From Anaerozeibacter quisquiliarum (GTDB lineage Bacteria > Bacillota > Clostridia > Christensenellales > Aristaeellaceae), in assembly GCA_051162045.1 (NCBI GenBank), contig JBISDI010000046.1: a DNA stretch of 28,337 bases. The stretch is one strand, 5' to 3'. The number at the start of each line of letters is the position of its first letter. Within the stretch, counting starts at the first letter, position 1. Under the pieces are notes generated by a model, which was given only the letters and a program-made list of their open reading frames with translations, did no database searches and had not been told where the DNA came from. Shown here in pieces: positions 21,213 through 28,337 of this stretch. A program made the translations under genes and the position numbers.

Positions 21213-23060
21213 ATGGATAAACTGAAATTTGAAACCCCGAACCTAACCGCTGAGAACTTACATAAGCTGGCGGAACTTTTCCCTGGTGTGGTTGTGGAGG
21301 GCAAGGTGAATTTTGACCTGCTGCGCTCCATGCTGGGCGACGAAGTGTTTGGCGACGAAGCCTATGAGTTTACGTGGGTGGGCAAGCGAGCCGCCATTGC
21401 GGAGGCAGGACGCCCTATTCGCAAGACGCTTCGGCCCTGCGTTGAGGAGAGCAGGGATTGGGATACCACAGAGAATCTCTACATCGAGGGCGACAACCTT
21501 GACGTGTTGAAGCTTTTGCAGGAGAGCTATCTCAGCAAGGTCAAAATGATATATATTGACCCGCCTTATAACACGGGGTCAGACTTCATCTACCGTGACG
21601 ACTTTGCCCAGAGCCGCGAGGAATACGACGAAGAATCGGGCGTTTACGATGAGGATGGTGACCGCCTGTTCCGCAACACCGAGAAAAACGGGCGCTTCCA
21701 CTCCGACTGGTGCAGTATGATCTATCCGCGGCTGGTACTGGCGAGGAACATGCTTCGGGATGATGGTTTAATTTTTATCAGTATAAATGATATTGAACTT
21801 TATAATCTTAAAAAGATATGCGATGAAGTCTTTGGCATTGAGAACCATATTTCAACCTTTGTGTGGAAGAATAAGTATGGTCCTGGAGCCTTTACTCGCG
21901 GCGTAGCGTCACTACATGAGTACATTTTATGCTACGGAAAACACTATCCAGATAGAATTGATACCGATTTGTCAGAGGAAGAACAGCAAAAATACAATCT
22001 GCGTGATGAGAAATTCCCGTCAAGAGGAGGTTACATTACCCAACCATTAGCTACACTCAGTAAGGATGACCGTCCAAACTTGGTTTATCCCCTGATCCAT
22101 AATGGTGTTCAGATTTGGCCGAATAAACAATGGATCTGGTCAAAGGAACGTCTTTATTCTGCTTATGATAATGGTGATGTGGTTGTCAATGAGAAGAACG
22201 GCAAGTTTAGCGTTAGATTCAAGCAATACCTGCGTGATGAGAATGGACGTATGAGAAAAGGCACCCCTTTATCATTAGTGACGTCTATTTTCAATCAAGA
22301 TGGCACCAAAGAAATTGATAATCTTATTGGCCGTGAGGTATTTGATTTTCCTAAACCGCACGAGCTTATAAAAAGGTTTTTGTCATTTATTGTTAATGGA
22401 GACGAAAAACGAGAGGACATTGTCCTCGACTTCTTCTCCGGCTCCGCCACGACCGCCCACGCCGTTATGCAATTGAACGCCGAGGACGGCGGCAAGCGTA
22501 AGTTCATCATGGTTCAATTGCCGGAGGTTTGCGCCGAAGGTTCGGAAGCCGCCAAAGCAGGCTACAAAAACATCTGCGAAATCGGCAAGGAGCGCATCCG
22601 ACGTGCTGGAGATAAAATCAAGATGGACAGTCCGCTGACCACGCAAAATCTCGATATCGGCTTCCGCGTTCTGAAGCTCGACGACACGAATATGAGCGAC
22701 GTGTATTATGCTGCGGGCGAAACCACGCAGGATTTGCTGTCGCATTTGGAGAGCAACATCAAGCCGGACCGCACGGATATGGACCTGCTGTTTGGCTGTC
22801 TGCTCGACTGGGGTCTGCCGCTTTCCATGCCGCATACCCATGAGAAGATTGATGGCTTTACTGTCCATACCTACAACGGCGGCGACCTGATCGCCTGTTT
22901 TGAGGAGAGAATCAGCGAGACGGCAATCCGGGAAATCGCGCGCCGCCAGCCGCTCCGCGCCGTCTTCCGTGACAGCGGCTTCAGCAGTTCGCCGGAAAAG
23001 ATCAACGTGTTTGAGATTTTTAAGCTGCTCGCGCCGAACACGAGGGTGAAGGTGATATAA
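21213..23060 (+). CDS. mod: Type III DNA methyltransferase (Mod)
   Basis: 615 residues, a beta-class adenine-N6 methyltransferase. N-terminal ESRDWDTTENLYIEGDNLDV is typical of Mod, catalytic motif IV is DPPYNTG (D116-P117-P118-Y119), and the SAM-binding motif is DFFSGSATTAHA (from D406). The region between them, residues about 185-400, is the target recognition domain. The DNA of that domain (about 21765-22400) is distinctly A+T-richer than both flanks, the pattern expected of TRD exchange by recombination. The start ATG follows the stop of the membrane protein without a gap. Mod marks one strand of an asymmetric site and is needed with Res for cleavage. Confidence 0.95.
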   Translation: MDKLKFETPNLTAENLHKLAELFPGVVVEGKVNFDLLRSMLGDEVFGDEAYEFTWVGKRAAIAEAGRPIRKTLRPCVEESRDWDTTENLYIEGDNLDVLKLLQESYLSKVKMIYIDPPYNTGSDFIYRDDFAQSREEYDEESGVYDEDGDRLFRNTEKNGRFHSDWCSMIYPRLVLARNMLRDDGLIFISINDIELYNLKKICDEVFGIENHISTFVWKNKYGPGAFTRGVASLHEYILCYGKHYPDRIDTDLSEEEQQKYNLRDEKFPSRGGYITQPLATLSKDDRPNLVYPLIHNGVQIWPNKQWIWSKERLYSAYDNGDVVVNEKNGKFSVRFKQYLRDENGRMRKGTPLSLVTSIFNQDGTKEIDNLIGREVFDFPKPHELIKRFLSFIVNGDEKREDIVLDFFSGSATTAHAVMQLNAEDGGKRKFIMVQLPEVCAEGSEAAKAGYKNICEIGKERIRRAGDKIKMDSPLTTQNLDIGFRVLKLDDTNMSDVYYAAGETTQDLLSHLESNIKPDRTDMDLLFGCLLDWGLPLSMPHTHEKIDGFTVHTYNGGDLIACFEERISETAIREIARRQPLRAVFRDSGFSSSPEKINVFEIFKLLAPNTRVKVI

Positions 23061-23109
23061 TGATTTATTCACAGCTTTCCACAACGCGCAAATTCGGAGG
23101 GCATCCCGA

Positions 23110-26100
23110 ATGAAACTGAAGTTTAAACATCAGCAATTCCAAGCGGATGCCGCATCGGCCGTCTGTGATGTATTTGCCGGGCAGCCGTTCCATACGCCAA
23201 CATACATGATCGATCCGGGCCGCGGGCAAGTGTCGCTGGACGAGGCTCGGAAGTTCACGGGCTTTAACAACGCGCCCGTCGCCATCACAGACGACAAGGT
23301 GCTGGAACACATCCGCGCCATTCAGCGAAAGGGTCAAATCAAGCCCTCCGATGCGCTCGAAGGGCGCTATAATCTGACCATCGAAATGGAAACCGGCGTG
23401 GGAAAAACCTATACCTACATCAAAACCATGTACGAACTGAACAAACGTTATGGCTGGAGCAAGTTTATCGTGGTGGTGCCAAGCGTCGCCATCCGTGAGG
23501 GCGTGTATAAATCGTTCCAGATGACCGAGGAGCACTTTGCCGAGGACTACGGCAAGAAAATCCGCTATTTCATCTATAACTCGGCACGGCTTACCGAGAT
23601 CGACCGCTTCGCCTCCGACAGCGCGATCAACGCCATGATCATTAACAGTCAGGCGTTCAATGCACGCGGCAAAGATGCCCGGCGCATCTACATGAAACTG
23701 GATGACTTCCGCTCCCGCCGCCCCATCGACATCCTGGCCAAGACCAACCCGATTTTGATTATCGATGAACCGCAATCGGTGGAGGGTGAAGCAACGAAGG
23801 CGCGGCTCAAGGAATTTACGCCGCTGTTCACGCTCCGCTACTCTGCAACCCACCGCGCAGACAGTGTCTACAACATGATTTACCGCCTTGACGCGTTGGA
23901 GGCCTACAACAAAAGGCTTGTCAAGAAGATCGCTGTCAAAGGCATCTCGGTTTCTGGCAGCACGGCTACCGAGGGGTACGTCTATGTACAGAGCATCAAC
24001 CTCTCAAAGGGAAACCCGACCGCGACCATCGAGTTTGACGTGAAGGGAAAATCTGGTCTACATAAGGAGGTCCATACCGTCTCGGAAAGGTATAACTTGT
24101 TTGATAACTCAAAAGGACTTGACCGGTATAAAGATGGTTATATCGTCTCACGGATCGACGGGCGAGACTCCTCCGTGGAGTTTGTCAACGGAAAAAAACT
24201 GTATGCGGGCGACGTCATCGGCGTGGTCAACGAAGAGCAGCTGCGGCGCATTCAAATACGTGAAACCATCCTCTCCCATATCGAGCGCGAGCGGCAGCTG
24301 TTTGCTAAAGGCATCAAGGTGCTATCCCTGTTCTTTATCGACGAGGTGGCAAAATACAAGCGATATGACGAAGCCGGCAATGCCATAGGCGGCACTTATG
24401 CTGAGATTTTCGAGGAAGAATACAAGGCAATCGTCGGTTCAATGCAGCTTAAACTGTCCGATACGCCTGAATACTTGGCGTATCTCGACGGCATCGCCGC
24501 CGACCATACCCACGCCGGATATTTCTCCATCGATAAAAAAAGCGGCCGCATGATTGACAGCAAACTGGGCGACAGGAAAGAACGCACCTCCGACGACGCG
24601 GACGCTTATGACCTGATTATGAAAGATAAGGAGCGGCTGCTTGACCTCCGTGAACCTGTACGGTTTATCTTCTCACACTCCGCTCTTCGCGAGGGATGGG
24701 ACAACCCCAACGTGTTCCAGATCTGCACATTGAAAAAGAGCGGCAGCGACGTCCGCAAGCGTCAGGAGGTTGGACGCGGGCTGCGCCTATCCGTCAACCA
24801 AAGCGGCGAGCGTATGGATGAAAACGCCCTCAGCCGTGAGGAAATCCACAGCGTGAACGTATTGACGGTTATCGCCAACGAAAGCTATGACAGCTTCGCC
24901 AGGGGGCTGCAAAGCGAAATCGCCGAAGCTGTCGCCGATCGCCCGCGCAAAGTCGAGGCAAAGCTATTTCATGAGAAGTTTGACGAAGATACTTCCCTCG
25001 CCATCTATGAGAGCCTCATTGAAAATGGCTATGTGAAACGCGGGGAACTGACAGAGAAATATTATGAGGCCAAAAAGAACGGCACGCTTGAGGCACCGGA
25101 AGAAGCCAAAGGCCGCCTCGACGATGTAATCGCCGTGCTCGATTCCGTCTACGATCCGAAAGCGAACAGGCCTGATGATGCCCGCAAGAACACGGTCGAG
25201 GTTACACTGGATAAAGGCAAACTCGACAGCAAGGCGTTCCAGGAACTATGGTCACGTATAAACAGCAAGAGCTATTATGTCGTAAACTTCGATGAGGATG
25301 AGCTGGTCGGCAAATCGATCGCCGAACTGAACGCTCGCCTGCGTGTATCCAAGATATACTTCAAAGTCGAAATAGGTGAACAGGTGACGGATATTGAATC
25401 CAAGGAGCAGTTGCAGTCTGGGGAAGCCTTTGTCCGCAAAGGCTTGCTCCGCGAGGAAGCGGCGGCGCACATGGCAATGAAGGCGAGTTCGTCTGTGCGG
25501 TATGACCTCATCGGGAAAATTGTCGCGGAAACAGGCTTGACCCGCAAGGCCGTGGCGGCAATTCTCCGCGGGCTTGAGAAAGGCGTGTTTGACCAATTTG
25601 GCAATAACCCCGAGGAGTTCATCATCCGTGCCGCCAATATAATCAACGAGCAGAAAGCGACCGCGATCATCGAGCATATCACCTACGACAAGCTGTCGTC
25701 CGTGTTCGGAACTGAAATCTTCACTGAGCCCGACCTTAAGAAGGGCAGCCTCGGCGTGAACGCCATGGAGGCCAAGCGGCATCTGTACGACTATGTCATT
25801 TACGATTCCACAAATGAGCGCGACTTTGCCGCTGAATTGGAGTCTCACAGTGGCGATGTAGAGGTCTACGTCAAACTGCCGCGCGGGTTTTATATCAGCA
25901 CCCCTGTGGGCAAGTACAACCCTGACTGGGCGATTGCCTTCTATGAGGGCACGGTAAAGCACGTTTACTTCGTCGCTGAGACAAAGGGGGATATGTCTAC
26001 ATTTGAACTTCGAAAAATTGAGGCCGCAAAAGCCCACTGCGCCCGCGAGCATTTCCGCGCCATCAGCTCCGACAACGTGGTCTACGACGTGGTTGACAGC

Positions 26101-26133
26101 TACGACAGGCTTTGGGAGTTGGTTCAAAAATAA
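23110..26133 (+). CDS. res: Type III restriction endonuclease subunit (Res)
   Basis: 1007 residues, with GGAGG 9 bases before ATG 23110. Superfamily 2 helicase motifs: ETGVGKT (94-100), DEPQ (219-222), LRYSATHRAD, and QEVGRGLRLSVNQ as motif VI. The C-terminal nuclease domain shows the PD-(D/E)xK pattern: KYNPDWAIAF (P938, D939) and YFVAETKGD (E957, K959). All key residues are present, so the subunit appears intact. It moves or switches along DNA after Mod finds unmodified sites and cuts near one of them. The gap to mod is only 49 bases and has no promoter that I can see. Confidence 0.95.
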   Translation: MKLKFKHQQFQADAASAVCDVFAGQPFHTPTYMIDPGRGQVSLDEARKFTGFNNAPVAITDDKVLEHIRAIQRKGQIKPSDALEGRYNLTIEMETGVGKTYTYIKTMYELNKRYGWSKFIVVVPSVAIREGVYKSFQMTEEHFAEDYGKKIRYFIYNSARLTEIDRFASDSAINAMIINSQAFNARGKDARRIYMKLDDFRSRRPIDILAKTNPILIIDEPQSVEGEATKARLKEFTPLFTLRYSATHRADSVYNMIYRLDALEAYNKRLVKKIAVKGISVSGSTATEGYVYVQSINLSKGNPTATIEFDVKGKSGLHKEVHTVSERYNLFDNSKGLDRYKDGYIVSRIDGRDSSVEFVNGKKLYAGDVIGVVNEEQLRRIQIRETILSHIERERQLFAKGIKVLSLFFIDEVAKYKRYDEAGNAIGGTYAEIFEEEYKAIVGSMQLKLSDTPEYLAYLDGIAADHTHAGYFSIDKKSGRMIDSKLGDRKERTSDDADAYDLIMKDKERLLDLREPVRFIFSHSALREGWDNPNVFQICTLKKSGSDVRKRQEVGRGLRLSVNQSGERMDENALSREEIHSVNVLTVIANESYDSFARGLQSEIAEAVADRPRKVEAKLFHEKFDEDTSLAIYESLIENGYVKRGELTEKYYEAKKNGTLEAPEEAKGRLDDVIAVLDSVYDPKANRPDDARKNTVEVTLDKGKLDSKAFQELWSRINSKSYYVVNFDEDELVGKSIAELNARLRVSKIYFKVEIGEQVTDIESKEQLQSGEAFVRKGLLREEAAAHMAMKASSSVRYDLIGKIVAETGLTRKAVAAILRGLEKGVFDQFGNNPEEFIIRAANIINEQKATAIIEHITYDKLSSVFGTEIFTEPDLKKGSLGVNAMEAKRHLYDYVIYDSTNERDFAAELESHSGDVEVYVKLPRGFYISTPVGKYNPDWAIAFYEGTVKHVYFVAETKGDMSTFELRKIEAAKAHCAREHFRAISSDNVVYDVVDSYDRLWELVQK

Positions 26134-26180
26134 ACGCGATGCCAGTATCAGGTTAATGCTGCTTACGAGGGAGTGAAGAT

Positions 26181-27503
26181 ATGAACACAACCATTATCTG
26201 CCCGCATTGCAAGAGGCCTTTTGAAATCTCCGATGCAATACAGCATCAGATAGAGGACGAGCTGCTTCGGGCAAAGACGGAGCAGTCTGAGACGCTCCGA
26301 AAAGAATACGATGAGCAATCTGCCGAACGACTGAAACAAGCGGTGCAAGATGCGGTGGCGGCAGCACGGCAGGAAGCCGACCTCCGCCTTGAAAAGGAAA
26401 GGCAGGCGGCAAAACTTGAATTGGACAAAGCCCGCCAATCCACCGAGCTGGAGGTGGAAAAAGCAAAGCAGACCACGGAGCTCGAAACCGAGCGCCTGCG
26501 TCGCGAAGCCGCCGCTTCAAAGGAAAGTGAGAAGCACCTCCGCAAGCAGTTATCAGATTTGCTTGAAGAACTCTCCAAGGCGAACAAAGCGCGTGAGGAT
26601 GCCGAACTTGCCGCCCGTAAAGAACTGCTCGAAAAGGAGAAGGGTATCCGCGCCGAAGCCGCTCAGAAAGCCTCCGAGGCCTTCAACACGAAAATCCGCG
26701 AACAGGAGGAAACGATCAACCGCCTGCGTGAACAATTAACAACGGCAAAGCAAGTAGCGGAGCAAGGGTCACAGCAGTTGCAGGGCGAAATCCTCGAGCT
26801 GGATATCGAAGAAGCGCTCCGAAGCGGTTTCCCGTTTGATACTGTCGAGGAGGTTAAGAAGGGCGAACGCGGCTCAGACATTCGCCAAGTAGTCAACGAG
26901 CGGCTTTATATGAACTGTGGCTTGATACTTTGGGAATGCAAAAACGCCAAGACTTATCAGGCAAGCTGGCTCGGCAAATTGAAAGACGAGCTCGCGGTGG
27001 AGAAAGCCCAAATCGGAGTTATTGTCTTCAATCCTACCGACGGCGGTGGAGACGATTTCAAGCAGCTTGCAGAGAACGTTTGGCTTGTGAAACCGCGCTA
27101 CGTAGTTATGCTTGCCACGTTGCTGCGGGAAGCAATCGTCAAGGTCTTCGCTGCAAACCGCGCTGCCGAAGGCAAGGATGTAAAGGTCGAACTGATATAC
27201 AACTACCTGACAGGCGGCGAGTTCAGCAACCGAATCCGTTACATCCTTGAGTCCTATGATGAGATGGCAAAGCAGCTCGATACCGAGAAGAAGCAGGCCC
27301 AAAAACGCTGGGCGGCGCAGGAAAAAATTCTTCAAAAGGTCACGAGCAGTCTTTACGGAATGAGCGGCGACCTCCAGGGTATAGCCGGCAAGGAAATAAT
27401 CGCACTACCAACCCTCGCAGATGATGAAGAAGAATTAAGGGCGGTGAAGCCTCGCGGCATAGCCCCGCCAAAGCAGACAGGAGTCGGTGAAGATGAGTTC
27501 TAA
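26181..27503 (+). CDS. DUF2130 coiled-coil protein, putative nuclease
   Basis: 440 residues. It starts with a CPHC pair (ICPHCKRPFEI), then about 160 residues of Glu/Lys/Ala-rich coiled coil, then the DUF2130 domain. In that domain ERGSDIRQVVNERLYMNCGL and ILWECKNAKTYQASWLGKLK place D233, E252 and K254 in a D...ExK arrangement like PD-(D/E)xK nucleases. A region LAENVWLVKPRYVVMLATLL and a shorter second coil follow. DUF2130 proteins are found in defence and mobile regions; nuclease activity is a prediction from the motif. GGGAGTGAAG precedes ATG 26181, and the end overlaps the next gene by 11 bases. Confidence 0.88.
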   Translation: MNTTIICPHCKRPFEISDAIQHQIEDELLRAKTEQSETLRKEYDEQSAERLKQAVQDAVAAARQEADLRLEKERQAAKLELDKARQSTELEVEKAKQTTELETERLRREAAASKESEKHLRKQLSDLLEELSKANKAREDAELAARKELLEKEKGIRAEAAQKASEAFNTKIREQEETINRLREQLTTAKQVAEQGSQQLQGEILELDIEEALRSGFPFDTVEEVKKGERGSDIRQVVNERLYMNCGLILWECKNAKTYQASWLGKLKDELAVEKAQIGVIVFNPTDGGGDDFKQLAENVWLVKPRYVVMLATLLREAIVKVFAANRAAEGKDVKVELIYNYLTGGEFSNRIRYILESYDEMAKQLDTEKKQAQKRWAAQEKILQKVTSSLYGMSGDLQGIAGKEIIALPTLADDEEELRAVKPRGIAPPKQTGVGEDEF

Positions 27504-28337
27504 AATGTCTTCTGCGATTGAGCACATTACCCTCAATGCCGCCACATTCCACAATGTGGCCATCGACCCAACGTTTATTAACTTCTTTTACGGGAATAAC
27601 GGCACGGGCAAAACAACAATATCGACCGAAATTCTCGCTGGGAACGGCCTCTCTTGGCAGGCCGGTAAATCTGCCGCTGACTACAGCGTCTTGGTTTATA
27701 ATCAGGCGTTCGTTGCCGCCAATTTTCAGGACTATGGCAAGCTGAAGGGTGTATTCACAGTCGGCGAGCAAAACATCAAAATTCAAAATGATGTCGCCGA
27801 GAAGTCTGCCCAGCGCGCCGACCAAGAGCGGCAGAACGGCGAAAACAACACGGCAAAGGAACGCAAGGAAGCCGAGCGCGACAGACTCCTTGCCAGCTTC
27901 CAAGATACCTGTTGGACTAAGGGCAAAGCCCTCCGTGACGGGTTTGATGCCGCCATTGTGGGATTTAAGACAAAGGCGAAGTTTGCCGAAAAGGTCCTGC
28001 AGGTAAGCAACCCGACCCATCACGATGTCGGCGAACTGCGAACCCTTTATGAAACGGCGTTTGACCCGAACGCCCGTATATACGAGAAGTTCCAACCGCT
28101 GGGCAGAGTCACGAAGCTTCAAGGCTCCAACGGAAATGATCTTCTCGCCAAGCCAATAACCAATAGTGGCGATACGCCGTTTGCCGGATTTATCAAAGCC
28201 CTGAACGCCACGGACTGGGTTCGCCAAGGCCATGAGCATTTCGCCGACACCGATGGCAGATGTCCTTACTGCCAGCAAGAGCTTCCCGACGACTTTGAGG
28301 AGCAACTTGCCGCTTGTTTTGACGACCAATACCAAGC
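27493..28337 (+). CDS. AAA ATPase with zinc-hook motif, RloC/PrrC-like, partial
   Basis: The first 281 codons of an AAA_13-type ATPase; the rest lies beyond the right edge. ATG 27493 has AGGAG 9 bases upstream. Walker A is YGNNGTGKTT (residues 33-42), followed by the family feature VLVYNQAFVAANF. A coiled coil rich in Lys/Glu (EKSAQRADQERQNGENNTAK) follows, then GRCPYCQQELP with C257 and C260 as a zinc-hook. This matches the N-terminal part of RloC/PrrC anticodon nucleases, whose C-terminal domain cuts tRNA when a linked restriction system is blocked. That C-terminal domain is not visible here, so the toxin role is inference. Confidence 0.85.
   Translation, partial: MSSKMSSAIEHITLNAATFHNVAIDPTFINFFYGNNGTGKTTISTEILAGNGLSWQAGKSAADYSVLVYNQAFVAANFQDYGKLKGVFTVGEQNIKIQNDVAEKSAQRADQERQNGENNTAKERKEAERDRLLASFQDTCWTKGKALRDGFDAAIVGFKTKAKFAEKVLQVSNPTHHDVGELRTLYETAFDPNARIYEKFQPLGRVTKLQGSNGNDLLAKPITNSGDTPFAGFIKALNATDWVRQGHEHFADTDGRCPYCQQELPDDFEEQLAACFDDQYQ

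Noticed and set aside
27340..28335. A 331-codon minus-strand frame over the right edge
   Set aside because: It is antisense to the ATPase gene, which has Walker A and CPYC motifs and a good ribosome site.

Overview
The window looks like part of a prophage (or prophage-derived element) in a GC-rich Firmicute, most likely a gut clostridial lineage, joined to a multi-gene DNA-defence island. The clues are strong AGGAGG-type ribosome binding sites, frequent ATG/GTG start overlaps and a gene set (ParB-methylase, VirE-type primase/helicase, VRR-NUC, DUF2800, DUF2815, family A polymerase) that I recognise from clostridial siphophages. No 16S, tRNA or housekeeping gene is present, so taxonomy is inference.

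Left part, bases 1 to about 14.1 kb, is one long minus-strand phage block, read from right to left. It starts with a sigma-region-4-like protein and two small unknown proteins. Next come a RecB/Cas4-like nuclease (DUF2800), a single-strand DNA-binding protein (DUF2815) and a family A DNA polymerase interrupted by an intein. A small zinc-ribbon protein, a DUF4406 protein, an AntA/AntB antirepressor, a primase/helicase of the virulence-associated E type, a VRR-NUC nuclease and an SNF2 helicase follow. The block ends with a second sigma-like (DUF1492/ArpU-like) protein and a small zinc protein. A rho-independent terminator at about 1.85 kb closes this replication operon. A separate late unit then starts beside four 10-bp-phased repeats: HNH endonuclease, small terminase and a ParB-domain DNA methylase that runs off the left edge. 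Between VRR-NUC and the primase lies a 280-base gap crowded with GGAACAA motifs and a perfect 19-bp inverted repeat, my candidate replication origin.

The middle, 14.1 to 14.8 kb, is a divergent control region. It holds a terminator-like hairpin, a possible 71-aa minus-strand gene and a perfect-consensus sigma-A promoter (TTGACA, 17 bp, TATAAT) facing right, followed by a dyad and short direct repeats.

The right part, 14.8 to 28.3 kb, is all plus strand. It begins with two unrecognised proteins that share a 23-residue N/Q-rich motif: at the extreme C-terminus of the first and the extreme N-terminus of the second. This is the arrangement expected of an amyloid-type signalling pair. Then comes an apparent operon: excisionase-like HTH regulator, 1077-aa SNF2/RapA-like helicase, DUF4391 protein, two-helix membrane protein, type III methyltransferase (Mod), type III restriction helicase-nuclease (Res), DUF2130 coiled-coil putative nuclease, and the start of an AAA ATPase with a CPYC zinc-hook motif (RloC/PrrC-like). 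I read it as an expanded type III restriction system with accessory proteins and a probable RNA-cleaving back-up toxin. How the accessory genes cooperate is inference.

The most unusual items are the shared motif of the two unknown genes, the HNH endonuclease gene nested out of frame inside the polymerase intein (which itself splits the catalytic O-helix motif), the origin-like repeat cluster, and the expanded type III island.
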